Positions 45,501-57,041 of a DNA stretch of 64,000 nt are shown piece by piece. The notes under the pieces are model-generated. The model was not told the origin of the DNA. It did no database searches and saw nothing but the letters and a program-made list of their open reading frames with translations. Each line of letters begins with the position of its first letter. The first letter of the stretch is position 1. The stretch is from Periconia sp. R9002. Lineage: Eukaryota > Ascomycota > Dothideomycetes > Pleosporales > Periconiaceae. Location of the stretch: NCBI GenBank assembly GCA_023627715.1, contig JAMAHW010000086.1:62001-126000 (forward strand). The letters run 5' to 3'. The position numbers and the translations under genes are program-made.

Positions 45501-48500
45501 AAGGGATAGGATTCATCAAGTGTTCTGGATACCCTGTGGATATGTCAAGATTAAACAATCTGCATCCAGACAGTGCGCATCAATTGATGACTCTCCCTCT
45601 TCCATCGTATGTGTTTGACCATTCGAAGAAACATTGGGTCGAATCTAGATTGAGCACTCATTATCGACTTGGTACTCAGGGGAGATTAGACTTGCTGGGA
45701 AAGCCAACGGCAGACTGGAACCCAAATTCGCCGCGTTGGCGCAACCACTTACGAATTTCGGAGATGCCCTGGATAGAGGACCATGTTATCGACGGTGCGC
45801 TAATATACCCTGGTGCTGGCATGATAGTCAAAGTCATTGAAGCCGCCAACCAAATAACATCGAAAGTCGGAGACATACTTGGATTCGAGTTCAAGGACTT
45901 GTCTTTTCTACGAGCCCTCCATGTAGCTCGGGACACCAAAGGAACAGAAACCCAGCTCGTCTTTCACTCGATACAACATGTCCCGCGCCCTCTAGATTCG
46001 TGGTCAGAGTTTACCCTATCGGCCTACGAAAACTCAACATGGGAGGAATGTTTTCGTGGTTTTGTTCGAGCGCGGTATGCAAGAAAGAAGAACGAGATCG
46101 ACAACGGAAAAGAAGAACGCATGAAGATCGAATCATACCGGTCGATAAGATCCTCTTTTCATGCGCTTCCTGACTCAGCTATCGTGCCTGGACAGCTTTA
46201 TTCAAGCTTTTGGAGAGACGGACTCTGCCTCGGAGAGTCATTTCAGCGGATCATCAACGGGGAATATGATGAACAGAGTCGTGTCAAGGGCACTGTAGGC
46301 TTGTATGAATGGCCCAAGGACCAGTATCCCCAACCCCACATTATCCATCCCACCAGTCTTGACGCTATTTTTCATGTCGCGATAGCCGGGTACGCGCAGG
46401 GTGGACGCAGAAGCTTACCGACATTCATTCCTGCCTTCCTCGGGAGTCTTTATGTGAGCAAAGACGGACTTAGCTCTCCTGAGAGTAAAGAGGTGCATGA
46501 GATGACTTGGATTAAATCGGGAACCAGCCGTAGTCTCGAATGCAAGGGAGTTGTGCTGGATCACGATCTCAGCCGCGTCCTGGTTGAGTTTGACGGATTT
46601 CGCATGTCGAACATCGCAAGCAGCAGCCAGGCAACTCCCGTGGAAGATGAAATGAAACATATGCCGCATAATATTGTGTATCAACCGGACCACAACTTAC
46701 TTGACGAAAAACACGCGTTCGCAGAGTTCAAGACTTCACGAACATGCGACAATACGTCTCTGAAGCGCATCATCCACATGATCTCCCACAAAAATCCCAA
46801 TCTGCGCGCTTTAGAGGTGGATTTGGAAGACCCGGGATTGACCACGGGAATGTTAAATACTTTATCTGAATCCAGGACGGACGGAAGCATACTGTGTCAT
46901 AGCTACTCGCTGTATCACTTTACGGCATTCGATACCCTCGCGATTGAAAGACGCAAACAGGAACTTTCAAAGTATCCAGCAGTACGATTCGAAAAGATGA
47001 ATGGCGACCGCGACTTCATCGCACAGGGACTCGAGAAGGATTATTACGACCTTGTTATTGTCCCTGCTTCGTTTGCGGAGCGCGAGAATGGATTACAAAG
47101 TGTTGAGTCGATCCTCAAACCGAATGGGATCTTGCTATGCATCGCCAATGGACCCGGTGGAAGCGATCTGAAGATTACAAAGTGGCCAGGTTTAGTCGGG
47201 CCTACCAGTAACCCAAGCTCTGTGGCCGACATCACCATTTACAGAACGGCCGTTCAAGAAAATGGAATAAATGGTTCTTTGCAGCCCGAGGATGGCAAAA
47301 GCTTTTGTATGGTGATTGACTCTAGCTCAAACACTCAGGTGCGGGTTGCTTCTGATATAGAAGCCTCATTGCAAGCCCAAGGAATTCAGGACGTTCGCAT
47401 CGCAAATCTAAAGGACCTTACGTATGGTGAACAATACACGAATACAGTCCTGGTGATTCTCCTGGAGCTGGATAACCCCTTTCTATACAACATACACAGA
47501 CAAGAGTACGAACAGATTCGAAGGCTTTTACTAGCTGCTCGGAATATCCTCTGGGTGAACTTCGCTGGTGGAACAGACGCTTACCGACCGGAGTTTTCCT
47601 TGGTGCATGGCCTGGCACGTGCTTTACGCAAGGAGCTCGAAGGGCTAGAGTTCACGATTGTGTCATTTGAGGCAAATGATGGGCTTTCAGAGGGACAATA
47701 TCGCAACCTTTCTTCGATCCTGTTTGCCAAACACATCAATCGAGATGCTGTGCTACCCGACTCAGAATTTCTTGAGATTGGTGGCGCGATTTGTATTCCC
47801 AGAGTGGTTCCGACTGTTGATCTGGGCGAGCGGCTGAATACAAGATACTCAAAACAGCAGAATGCTGTTGTTGCGATTCGAGATGCGCCACCACTTCTCG
47901 CGGATCTAGAAATCCCAGGCCTCCTCGATACTCTCCGCTTTGTTGAGAACCGCGAGCTGGAAAGTGTGCTGCAGTGTGACGAGGTCGACATCAAAGTAAA
48001 AGCAATAGGACTGAATTTTAAGGACTGTTTGGCGGCACTAGGTCAATTGCCCAACGCCACTTTTGGCCAAGAGTGCGCAGGTATCGTGGTCCGATCAGCA
48101 TCCCACTTGTTTGAGACGGGCGATCATGTCATCGCGTTTGGAATGGGTGGATTCAAGACGGTACTGCGACTCAACGCTGCCAACGTTTTTAAGATCCCGA
48201 AGCATTTGCCATTTACCACTGCAGCCGCTATTCCCGTCCAGTTCGGGACCGCGAGGGAAGTCATCCACCGAGTGGCGCGAATACAGAGTGGTGAATCCAT
48301 CCTCATTCACGCAGGAGCAGGTGGAACAGGACAAGCTTTGATACAGATAGCGCAGTCCCTCGGTGCCGTCGTGTTCGCGACTGTAAGTACCCCGGCCAAA
48401 AAAGATGTCTTGGTCAAAACGTACAACATAGACGAACAGCACATCTTCTACAGTCGCGACACCAGCTTTGCACAAGGGATCCAGCGAGTTACTAATGGAC

Positions 48501-50159
48501 GAGGCGTCGACGTGGTGGTGAATTGCCTGAGCGGTGATAGCTTGCTAGCGTCTTGGGAGTGCCTAGCTCCGTATGGTCGATTCATCGAAATCGGACTTAA
48601 GGAAATCCTGGATAATGCAAATCTCCCCATGATGAAGTTCGGCTCAAACACATCGTTTCACGGATTTGACGGGTCCCTTTGGATACGAGACCACCCGGAT
48701 ATCGCGAGAAAGGGACTAGAAGAGATGATTAATCAATTCAGTCTCGGTATGCTTCATCCTCCACAGCCTCTGATTTGCCATGGCATATCGCATATCGAGA
48801 AGGCGCTTCGTTCGCTACAGGAGGGTACTAGTCCGGGTAAAGTTGTGGTTGAGATATCTGACGATTCAGAAGTCCAGGTGAGTATTACACGTCAACTTAT
48901 AATGAGTATATGCTGAAATTGTTTATATCAGGCGATAATTGATACACGGCCAAGTTTCATGATGGATCAAAATGCTACTTTTGTTATAGCCGGGGGTCTA
49001 GGAGGCATTGGACGGGCCACTGCCCGCTGGATGGCTGACCGAGGCGCAAAGAACTTGATCTTACTGTCGAGAAGTGGGCCACGAACTGTCGCTGCCATGG
49101 AGCTTTGCGCAGAACTTCGCGACAGGGGTGTTCGAGTAGAAACACCTGCATGTGACATCACCGATCTTTCAAATATGAGAGAAACCTTTGCGCAACTCTC
49201 TGCAGACATGCCTCCAATTAAAGGAGTGTGTCAGATGTCAATCGTGGATAAAGTACGTGCGAGCAATTTTCTTTCTTTGATGGTTTAAGATTGCCATTCT
49301 CTGACTTGTTGCCCAGGACTGTCTTTTTGAGAATTTAGACTACCCGGACTGGAGCGTCGCTGTCGATTGCAAGTCGATTGGTACCTGGAATCTTCACACT
49401 ATTCTTCCCGGCGGGATGGATTTCTTCCTTATACTCTCCTCCATTTCCGGACTATCCGGTATTCGCGGCCAAGCAAACTACGATGCAGGGAACACATACG
49501 AAGACGCTTTTGCACGCTACCGAGTGAGTCAAGGAGAAAAATGTATATCGCTTGACTTGGGCGCTATGCTTGACGACGGCATTCTGGCAGAGAACAAGAA
49601 CCTCCTGGCCCGGGTGCTGACGTATGGCACCATGCAAGGTATCTCTCGACAGATGTTCCATGGAATGTTGGACTACTACTGCAATCCCAGCTTACCGCTC
49701 TTGTCCCCGTCGGAGTCACAGGTAGCTATTGGAGTTGGCGCAGAAACCAACGAGAGTCTGGAGGGAGCCAGTGCTAACCACCAAGCAATGCTGAGGTATG
49801 TGGTGAAGAACGCAGCAGCCCAGCAGGGAGAGGCAGGACGTGGGAATGCAGACCAAGCCACAGGTCATCGGGCGCTATTTGCAAATGCAGCGACGCTTGA
49901 AGACGCTGCTACAGTTGCCGCAGAAGCCATTGTGGAAAAGCTGGCGAGATCACTCGTGGAATTGCAAGACAAGACGAACATTGATTGGAACAAACAACTG
50001 CAGATATACGGGGTCGATTCGCTTCTAGCGGTAGAGTTGAGGAACTGGATTGTAAAAGAATTCAAGGCGGAAATCACGGTCTTTGAGATCCAGGGTGCAT
50101 CGACACTTCGTACTTTGAGCATGTCGGTAGCAGTCAAAAGCACACTTCGGAATAGCTAG
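42535..50159 (+). CDS. Highly reducing iterative type I polyketide synthase
   Basis: Eight exons: 42535-42720, 42770-42914, 42971-43239, 43295-43885, 43939-44022, 44075-48877, 48932-49252 and 49317-50159, encoding about 2413 aa. All introns are 49-64 nt and keep frame; they join conserved words, for example RRGQ to [12 protein letters not shown]. Domains: KS about 8-430 with Cys179 (DTACSSS), His314 (EAHGTGT) and His354 (SNIGH); AT about 560-880 with Ser652 (GHSSGE) and YHSPHM; DH about 960-1260 with His995 ([14 protein letters not shown]) and Asp1188 (HPTSLDA); a degenerate methyltransferase-like region about 1290-1700 whose SAM-binding glycine motif is lost; ER about 1709-2010 with GAGGTG at 1839; KR about 2040-2280 with GGLGGIG and Ser/Tyr ([14 protein letters not shown]); ACP with Ser2368 ([14 protein letters not shown]). 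There is no thioesterase, carnitine-acyltransferase or NRPS extension. It should make a reduced, unmethylated linear polyketide; the structure cannot be predicted. Confidence 0.92.
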
Positions 50160-51285
50160 CGGGTTGCGTTGGAGATGTAGTTATGGGTAGGGTAGGTGGG
50201 CTTGGATTGGTAGCGGCTCTGACTTCATATTGAAGCCATGACTTTTTCGTCAAGTGAGATCTGCTGGAGTATGTCTGTGAAGACCGCTTTGGATGTTTTG
50301 ATGGTGACTACATGCCGTGGGACCAGCCTGCCGCCTTGCACTGAGGGAGGCAGACCGTAGTAGTGCTCTTAGAAGATGTAGTAGCCGTGGAACTCACGAA
50401 TCTCAAAGACACCGAACGAAGGTCACATGAAATATGAGCTACAGTTTCCATGCAAATTGAAAGTGTTCTGACAGAACTAGTATACATGGCAGAGGACGTT
50501 CAATTTGCCATAGAATGATGCTGTATCATGAAATATGTAGACAACCCAAATCCAAAGATGATCTCACACTGATACAGCTTCACGGCGAAAAGCAAATCAA
50601 TGAATCCAAATTGGAATCCGACTTGACTGGTAGGGATATCATGCAATTGATAGAACTTCAGCATTATCTACTTCTGGAAGAATGCCCGATTGGCTAAAAC
50701 AACTCGGTTTCTCGGTATCTAGTCTACATTGATGTTTGCCAGGGACGGGCATGAAGAAATACGGGATCTGAGACAAATGTCTTCCAGAGCAGTTCAATTG
50801 TCTTTACCCCGCCCTTCGCAGCATTGCCGTCACTGCAGTGGAACGATATGCAAGGTATACGAGGTCTTCCATACAACTGCCGATTACACTCGGATGGGGG
50901 TGTATCCAGCCCTGTACTTGCAGTCTGCAGTCTGCAGTGACACGACATGACTGTGCAGCTCGGACTTGCAAAGACGCAGGGGCAGTCATGTTGCAGAATC
51001 TGGTTCGCATGGGTTCCATATGTTGCCTGCTGCTATCAATATGATGCCTTCGTACCTATGCATGTATGTTTGCCTACTTTTTTTGAGGACTCTGAAAAAT
51101 ATCTGCGTGCATAGAATCTTGAATTACGGGGCATTTTCGTACATATAGCATCCCCACTGATTTTGGCAGTCGCCGATGTTTTTGAACTCCCCATTCATCA
51201 GCTTTTTGCTTAACACTGTATCCAAGTTTGCCCTTAACCAATCCCCTCTGCATTTAAATAGCTTTGATTTATCAATCAACTCCTA
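50160..51285. other. Intergenic region between PKS and short-chain dehydrogenase
   Basis: No supported gene in 1.1 kb. Short frames overlap on both strands. A small tandem (TGCAGTC)3-like repeat lies near 50919-50939. An ATTTAAATAG word near 51252 could serve as the TATA element for the next gene. Confidence 0.5.
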
Positions 51286-52278
51286 ATGGATAACCTGCGA
51301 CGCATCTGGCCACAACTACGCCCTACACCAGGCCCTACCCTCACCGAGTCCAACCTCCCACCCCAATCCGGCAAAGTAATCCTCATTACAGGCGCAACAG
51401 CCGGTATCGGCTTCGAACTCGCTCGCATCTTGTACGGAGCCGGAGCACGCGTATACATAGCAGCACGCTCATCCTCGAAAGCCGAAACCGCCATCGCTCA
51501 GATCAAAAACGTCCAGCCGAAGGTATCAGGGGGATCACTAGCGTTCCTGAAGCTCGACTACGCCGACTTGAGAACCGTCAAGCCATGCGCGCAGGCCTTC
51601 CTTGCAAAGGAATCAACCCTCGATGTGCTCTTCAACAACGCCGGCATGATGTCGGCTTCGACCGAGAGGACAAGGCATGGTTTCGAACCTCACATGCAGG
51701 TCAACTGTATGGGGGCGTTTCTTCTTACGAAACTGCTTTCTCCGGCTCTAGAACTGGCTGCTGCTAAGAACAATACCCCCGGAGCCGCACGGGTGCGCGT
51801 CGTTTTCACGAGCAGCATGCTCGTTGACGCAACAGCTCCAGACGAGGGTGTCCCGCCTGCGGAGCTAGATCAACCCTCCACGGCCCCAGATCGTAATTAC
51901 GCGATTAGTAAGGCTGGGAATTGGTTCCTCGCAGTGCAATACGCAAAGGTGTTAGTTCCCAAGGGGGTAGTCGTACTAACGCACAACCCGGGGAACCTGC
52001 GTACCGCCGTTCTCGATGAGGGGTTCTCGAAGATCGTGTTATGGGCTGCTCAGCCTCTGCTCGGACGGGCTGTAGACGGTGCATACACGTCCCTGTGGGC
52101 TGGCTTCTCGGATGAGGTGACTGCTGATGATGGCGGCAGGTATGTTATGCCGTGGGGGAAGTGGCAGGATAATCCTCGCCCCGCGCATTTGGAAGCGATC
52201 AAGGAAGGGGATGGAGGGAAAGGATATGCTAGATATTTCTTTGAGTGGTGTGATGCAAAGACTAAGGACTTTCAGTGA
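51286..52278 (+). CDS. Short-chain dehydrogenase/reductase, retinol-dehydrogenase-like
   Basis: Single exon, 330 aa. Rossmann cofactor motif ITGATAGIGFELARIL (TGxxxGIG), the downstream Arg of VYIAARSSSKAE suggesting NADP(H), NNAG at LFNNAGMMSAS, catalytic Ser in VVFTSSMLVDA and the Y-x3-K pair NYAISKAGN. The family oxidises alcohols or reduces ketones. It lies 1.1 kb after the PKS on the same strand, so it may act on the polyketide; membership of the cluster is an inference from position. It converges with SPB4. Confidence 0.87.
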   Translation: MDNLRRIWPQLRPTPGPTLTESNLPPQSGKVILITGATAGIGFELARILYGAGARVYIAARSSSKAETAIAQIKNVQPKVSGGSLAFLKLDYADLRTVKPCAQAFLAKESTLDVLFNNAGMMSASTERTRHGFEPHMQVNCMGAFLLTKLLSPALELAAAKNNTPGAARVRVVFTSSMLVDATAPDEGVPPAELDQPSTAPDRNYAISKAGNWFLAVQYAKVLVPKGVVVLTHNPGNLRTAVLDEGFSKIVLWAAQPLLGRAVDGAYTSLWAGFSDEVTADDGGRYVMPWGKWQDNPRPAHLEAIKEGDGGKGYARYFFEWCDAKTKDFQ

Positions 52279-52559
52279 TTATCATGTTTCAAGCATCAAA
52301 GTGTACCGATTGCACACGTGAGAAGTGATCATTGTACATATATAATCAAGTCGACTGCTTATCGCAACGACCCCTCAAATTCCAAATCAACTTGAAGCAT
52401 ACTTTCTTCTCGAGCGCTATTGATGTCTTGGGACTGACAATCTCCAGCGTAGTCCTCCAGCGTAGTCAGAAGAACCTTCACCTCTTTCTTCTATTTACTG
52501 GAAGAAAAGCTTATCTGCATGGCTGGCTGAGGGTTTTCCAATTCCGAGGTAATACTCTA

Positions 52560-54503
52560 TTAATCACTAAACCCCTCAAACTCCTCTTCTTCCGCGACCT
52601 TCTTGCGAACCTTCTCAATCATACCCCTCAATTCTTCCTCTTTCTTCTTTTCCTCTGCACTCAGTTTACTCACGCGCTCCGCCTCCCTCTTCTTCTGCTT
52701 CTTCTCGCGTCGAACTTCCTTTGTGGCGCGCTGCTCCAATTTCTGGCTCCAGGCGGGCGCTTCTCTCTTCTTGCCGTGTTTCTTCTCCCCACCTTCCGCA
52801 TCTTTGTCGGCATGGAGCTCTGCTAACCGCTGCTTCTCACGCGTCTTGTCTTTGTAAGCCAGGTTGTCGAAGTCGATGCTGAGTCCTAGTGATCTGTCGC
52901 CGGTGAATTTCTTGAGTTCGGGCATAGCGGGGAGGCGGAGGAGACCCCATGCGTTGGCGAGGTCTTCCCAATGGAGATCGAGGACACGGAAGATGGAGCT
53001 GGCGGTGTGTTTGCTGTAGGCGCGGATGGACGAGACGAAGCCGCGCTGTGCTTTGTCGTAGAGGGCGCGGTCGGCTTTGACTACGGTTCGGATCTTGGAG
53101 GTCACGGCATCGGCGTCTGCGGAGGTTGTGGTGATTGACGGACTGGTGAGTGGTGTGATGGGCGTTTGGCGGACGCGCAGAAATTCGATGTAGTCTTCTT
53201 CGCGACCGGGCGTAAGGAAGGTGACGGCAAGCCCTTTGCGGCCGGCGCGGCCGGCGCGTCCGCAGCGGTGGATGAAGGTTTTTGGATCGCTGGGCGGATC
53301 GAGTTGCAAAACCAGGTCGACGGTAGGGATGTCGAGCCCGCGCGCCGCAACATCTGTAGTGACCAGGAGCGATGGCATCATGCTGTCGACGAATTTGGTG
53401 AAATTCTTGCGGCGCACTTTGTCGGGTTGTTTACCATGGAGAGGGACGACGGTGTAGCCGTCGAACAGGTGCGGGAGGATGTGCTGGAAATAGTCGACCG
53501 AGTAGCATGTTGCTAGATAGAGTATGGCTTTTTGGGGGCGCGGTTGGAGTGTGGTGAGGAGTTTTTGGATAGCTGGTATCCTCTGTGAAGCAGGTACAAT
53601 GAGGTAGGCCATTTGAAGACTGGCGGGAGTGCGCTTGTCTTCGATTTTTCCAGATTCATCTATAGCTCTTGCTTTTACTTTGACGGCAATTCGCACGGGG
53701 TACCGTAGACCGACTCGGATGAGCTGGTCGACTGCTTCGCTGACGCTGGCACTGAAGAGACCTGTTCGTCGTTGTTTGGGGAGTCGACCTAGGATCTTCT
53801 GTAGGTCCTCCTTGAAGCCAAGATCTAATAGACGATCTGCTTCATCTAAAACTAGCGCGTCAAAGGACGACTGGGGACAATGCACATGAGGAGATGCGAG
53901 AAGGGACAAGAGTCGACCGGGTGTGCCGATAAGAACATTCGGTGATTGCTTAAGAAAAGCACTTAGGTCCTGTGCTGGGGTGACAGTACCTCCAAGAAGT
54001 AGTTGGGGGACGATTTTGAGGGTTCCAGGTGGGAAGGCTGGAGGTGGCGGCGCCGCATCTGCATCGGCCATATCGGAATCTTCATCTTCATTAGCCGTAT
54101 TGATGACGGCAGCAGATGGTGCATGGAATTTGAGTAGAGAAATCAGAACCGAATGAATCTGAGTAGCCAGCTCTCTGGTGGGCGATATGATGATGGCACC
54201 CACGTGATGCTTCTTGGTAGGCGTCTCAAGCCGGAGCAGACGCTCCACAACAGGTATCAGAAAACTATTCAAAGTCAGTCACGGAAGGTACATGGCAGTT
54301 GCGGATACATACGCGAGCGTCTTTCCAGACCCTGTTACTGCCTCGACGACGACATCTTTGTTACCCATAAACATAGGAATGGTGGCTTGCTGCACGGGGG
54401 TGGTTTTGGTGAAGCCCATGGCCGAGATGGCGTCGAGTATCCATTCGGATAATGGTGGTGTGAGAGCGCTCCATTGGCGGTCTATCTTGGATGAAGGTGC
54501 CAT
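52560..54503 (-). CDS. SPB4: ATP-dependent rRNA helicase of the 60S pathway
   Basis: Minus-strand exons 54503-54313 and 54264-52560, 631 aa, close to the usual length for this family; the 48-nt intron (GTATGT donor, GACTGACTTTGAATAG end) rejoins SGKTLA to [13 protein letters not shown]-box motifs in order: Q motif region [13 protein letters not shown], Walker [49 protein letters not shown] and [10 protein letters not shown]. The SPB4-specific traits are the insert between GGT and the DEAD box and the Lys/Glu-rich coiled C-terminal tail ([16 protein letters not shown]). Spb4 works in nucleolar assembly of the large ribosomal subunit. A housekeeping gene that probably marks the right border of the metabolite cluster. 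Confidence 0.9.
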
Positions 54504-54842
54504 CGCGGACTATCTCTTTCTGTTTTTGTATTTTCCCTACACAATCCCAGGGTCGAGTTCAGTGGTGGTTGGAAGTGCTGATGGTAGCGGACAATATTTT
54601 CCAGCGATGGAAAAGAAAATTATTTGATAGGAAGTGTGGCGTCGTGGCTGGAGGATGTGGCGCACTAGTAACAAGCTAGTTAGCGCACGTGACCTGCTGT
54701 CTTTACAACACTTGTAGGTTATTACTTCTCAATCATAATCAATGCTGGCAATCACGAAGTGAAGGTTTTAAGTATATTATATTTAGCATTTACCTCTTAT
54801 ATAGGGTCCTTACAGTTGCTCTTTCAAGTAATGGACACCTAC

Positions 54843-55613
54843 CTAATGATCCCCCTTCTCAAGCAACAATAACCCTCCATCTACTAAAATCTCCGAACCC
54901 GTCGAAAACGTAGCTTCGTACCCCAAAAACACCACCGCCTTCGCTACCTCCTCGGAGTCTCCAATTCTTCCCAACGGCGTAACCTGCGTGCCCTGCGCTT
55001 CAAACGCAGCCAGGTTTTCCTTGGGGGTATCCACCACACCCATGGTCGGAGTCTTGATATACCCCGGACTAACGGCATTGACACGAATGTTCTTGGGAGC
55101 CAATTCGGCTGCTAACGTCTGCACAAATGAGTGCACGGCAGCTTTACTAGCGGCGTAGACAGACATGCCTGGAATACCACAGCGATTTGCAATCGAAGTT
55201 GTGAAGACGATGGAGCCGCCTGGCTTGACGAGCGGAGAGAGCGTTTGAGCGACGAAGAATGCTCCAAAGACGTTAGTGTCGAAGGTACGGCGGAATGAAC
55301 CTTCTGACACTGCAGTCCAGGGTTCAAGGTTTGCGTATCCGGCATTGATGAAGACCAAATCGAGCTGTGGGTCGGGGCCAAAGGTTTCGGAGACTCTTGT
55401 TGCAATTTTGGAGATGCTTTCAATGGAGGTGACGTCACATTCATGAACGACTGCTCGATCACCCAAAGATTGTTTTGCGGATTCAAGGTTTGCGGGATTG
55501 CGGCCAGTGACTATCACTGTGGCTCCCTTTGAGATCAGCAGCTGTGCCGTTGCAAGGCCAATACCATGCGTGCCGCCAACGACGATAGCCTTACTGCCGT
55601 GGATCTCAGGCAT
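54843..55613 (-). CDS. Classical short-chain dehydrogenase/reductase
   Basis: Single exon, 256 aa. GGTHGIGLATAQLL is the cofactor loop, with an Arg after the second strand (VTGRNPANLE) favouring NADP(H); the usual NNAG is replaced by FINAGYANLEP; the catalytic Ser is in VFTTSIANRCG and YAASKAAVHSF carries Tyr-x3-Lys; the C-terminal SPGYIKTP and STGSEILVDGG are typical. The substrate is unknown. It lies beyond SPB4 from the PKS locus, so cluster membership is uncertain. Confidence 0.88.
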   Translation of the reverse strand: MPEIHGSKAIVVGGTHGIGLATAQLLISKGATVIVTGRNPANLESAKQSLGDRAVVHECDVTSIESISKIATRVSETFGPDPQLDLVFINAGYANLEPWTAVSEGSFRRTFDTNVFGAFFVAQTLSPLVKPGGSIVFTTSIANRCGIPGMSVYAASKAAVHSFVQTLAAELAPKNIRVNAVSPGYIKTPTMGVVDTPKENLAAFEAQGTQVTPLGRIGDSEEVAKAVVFLGYEATFSTGSEILVDGGLLLLEKGDH

Positions 55614-57041
55614 TTTTCAGGAGGGAGAGAAGGATGAAACGGTCGATATAGATCCCTAGGGATAAAGATGATGAGACAGATAAGTTTTGATTATTGTGTA
55701 CGGTTCTGCTTCTTGCCAGCGTAAAGCTTGGAAGCCATTCTCGTCTTATACCCACCATTCTTTACCAATGTTGCGGAGTGATGGAGTTTCATGAAGCTCC
55801 GCAAAGTTTTCTCTGAAGACGATATTCCAAAGCAGCTGGAGGGCCCCCTTCGTATTGTTCGCATTTGGTTTGACTACAAGTCTTGGTATCATAGAAAGCT
55901 TACGAACACTTTTGACAATTACTAAGACAGTGAGTCACAAGAGTTGCCAAGGTATCGACTAATGTGTCCTGGACACATTCGCGGGACCGGGTTAGACTAT
56001 ATGAAATTACATGTACTCAAGTGCTCGTTACTTGAAGTCAGTTCTTGTTCAGTGGCTGGAAGGGTCGTTTCGTAGCACGTCGGCTGAAGATGCAAAAGGC
56101 AAGCACACTTGACACGTATAGGAGTTACAACCGCGCCCATTGGGGTACAATACAGCTATAAGGGCAACTTGTGCCAATATGTGGTTGGCCAATTTCATGT
56201 CTATTTTTTTGGCTGCCACGAGGGTTGTCAAAAGATGCGTGGATGCTTCGAGAAGTCGCGCCACAGCTTGATTCCTAGTTTGGTACTGTGGCTGGTAGGT
56301 GTGGCGTTGCTTTCACATGCTTCCCGTCCATTCATGTTCCACTCCAAATTTGAAGTCATGCCGGCTTTAGGCACGTGGCCAGTAAACAAAACACGTCTCA
56401 CTTCATAAGAAAGTATACATGTGCACTACAGATGTAGCACTCGACGAATCACTCCAACCAAACACACCCTCCCGTTCGCCTCTGTTGTGTGATTTGACTT
56501 GTAAACTGTCACCGGTGATGACATTACATGTACTGTAGTTTTAGTCGGGCGCCCCACCCCTGCAACGATCTACGCGTCTTGTTTTTAGGGGAGCATGATC
56601 CGTAAGGGCCGTCATGTCATGCCTCCAAAATAAAACCTGGCCCTTCAGGAACTCCCAATCTCCCACCCCCCTTATATATCCTTGATTATTTTTCCTAGTC
56701 GCATTGTAGCAGCACTCGCAGCTACTTCGCACATCTTCCGCCATCCCACTGTGGCCTCTTTTGATCCCTCATCTTCGGACCATGCGGGCCCGGACGAATC
56801 CGCGTCCCAGGTAGCACCCATCGAAGCCACAGAGCATTACCTCGACCATCCTCACGCTGCGCCGCCCACTTCTACCTCCCCAGAGCCGCGTCCTCACCAC
56901 ATATACCACTCGCACTCGCACTACATCTCTTTGCTCGACACCGTCGCAGACTTCTGGCTGTTGACCCGTCTGTCACTTACCGGCCTCATCCGTTCGTCTC
57001 CGCTGCCTTCGTTCCACTGCTCCAGCGCTAGCGCAAACGTC
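55614..57041. other. Intergenic region and probable leader of the DGK1 gene
   Basis: No supported gene from 55614 to about 56650. From 56682 to 57041 the frame of DGK1 stays open with no stop and no ATG (about 120 codons), either a long GC-rich 5' leader or the 3' part of an unrecognised first exon. Confidence 0.5.

Noticed and set aside
52332..52826. Leu/Phe-rich plus-strand frame, apparently membrane-like
   Set aside because: It is antisense to the Lys/Glu-rich tail of SPB4; reverse translation of such sequence yields Leu/Phe/Ser by chance.
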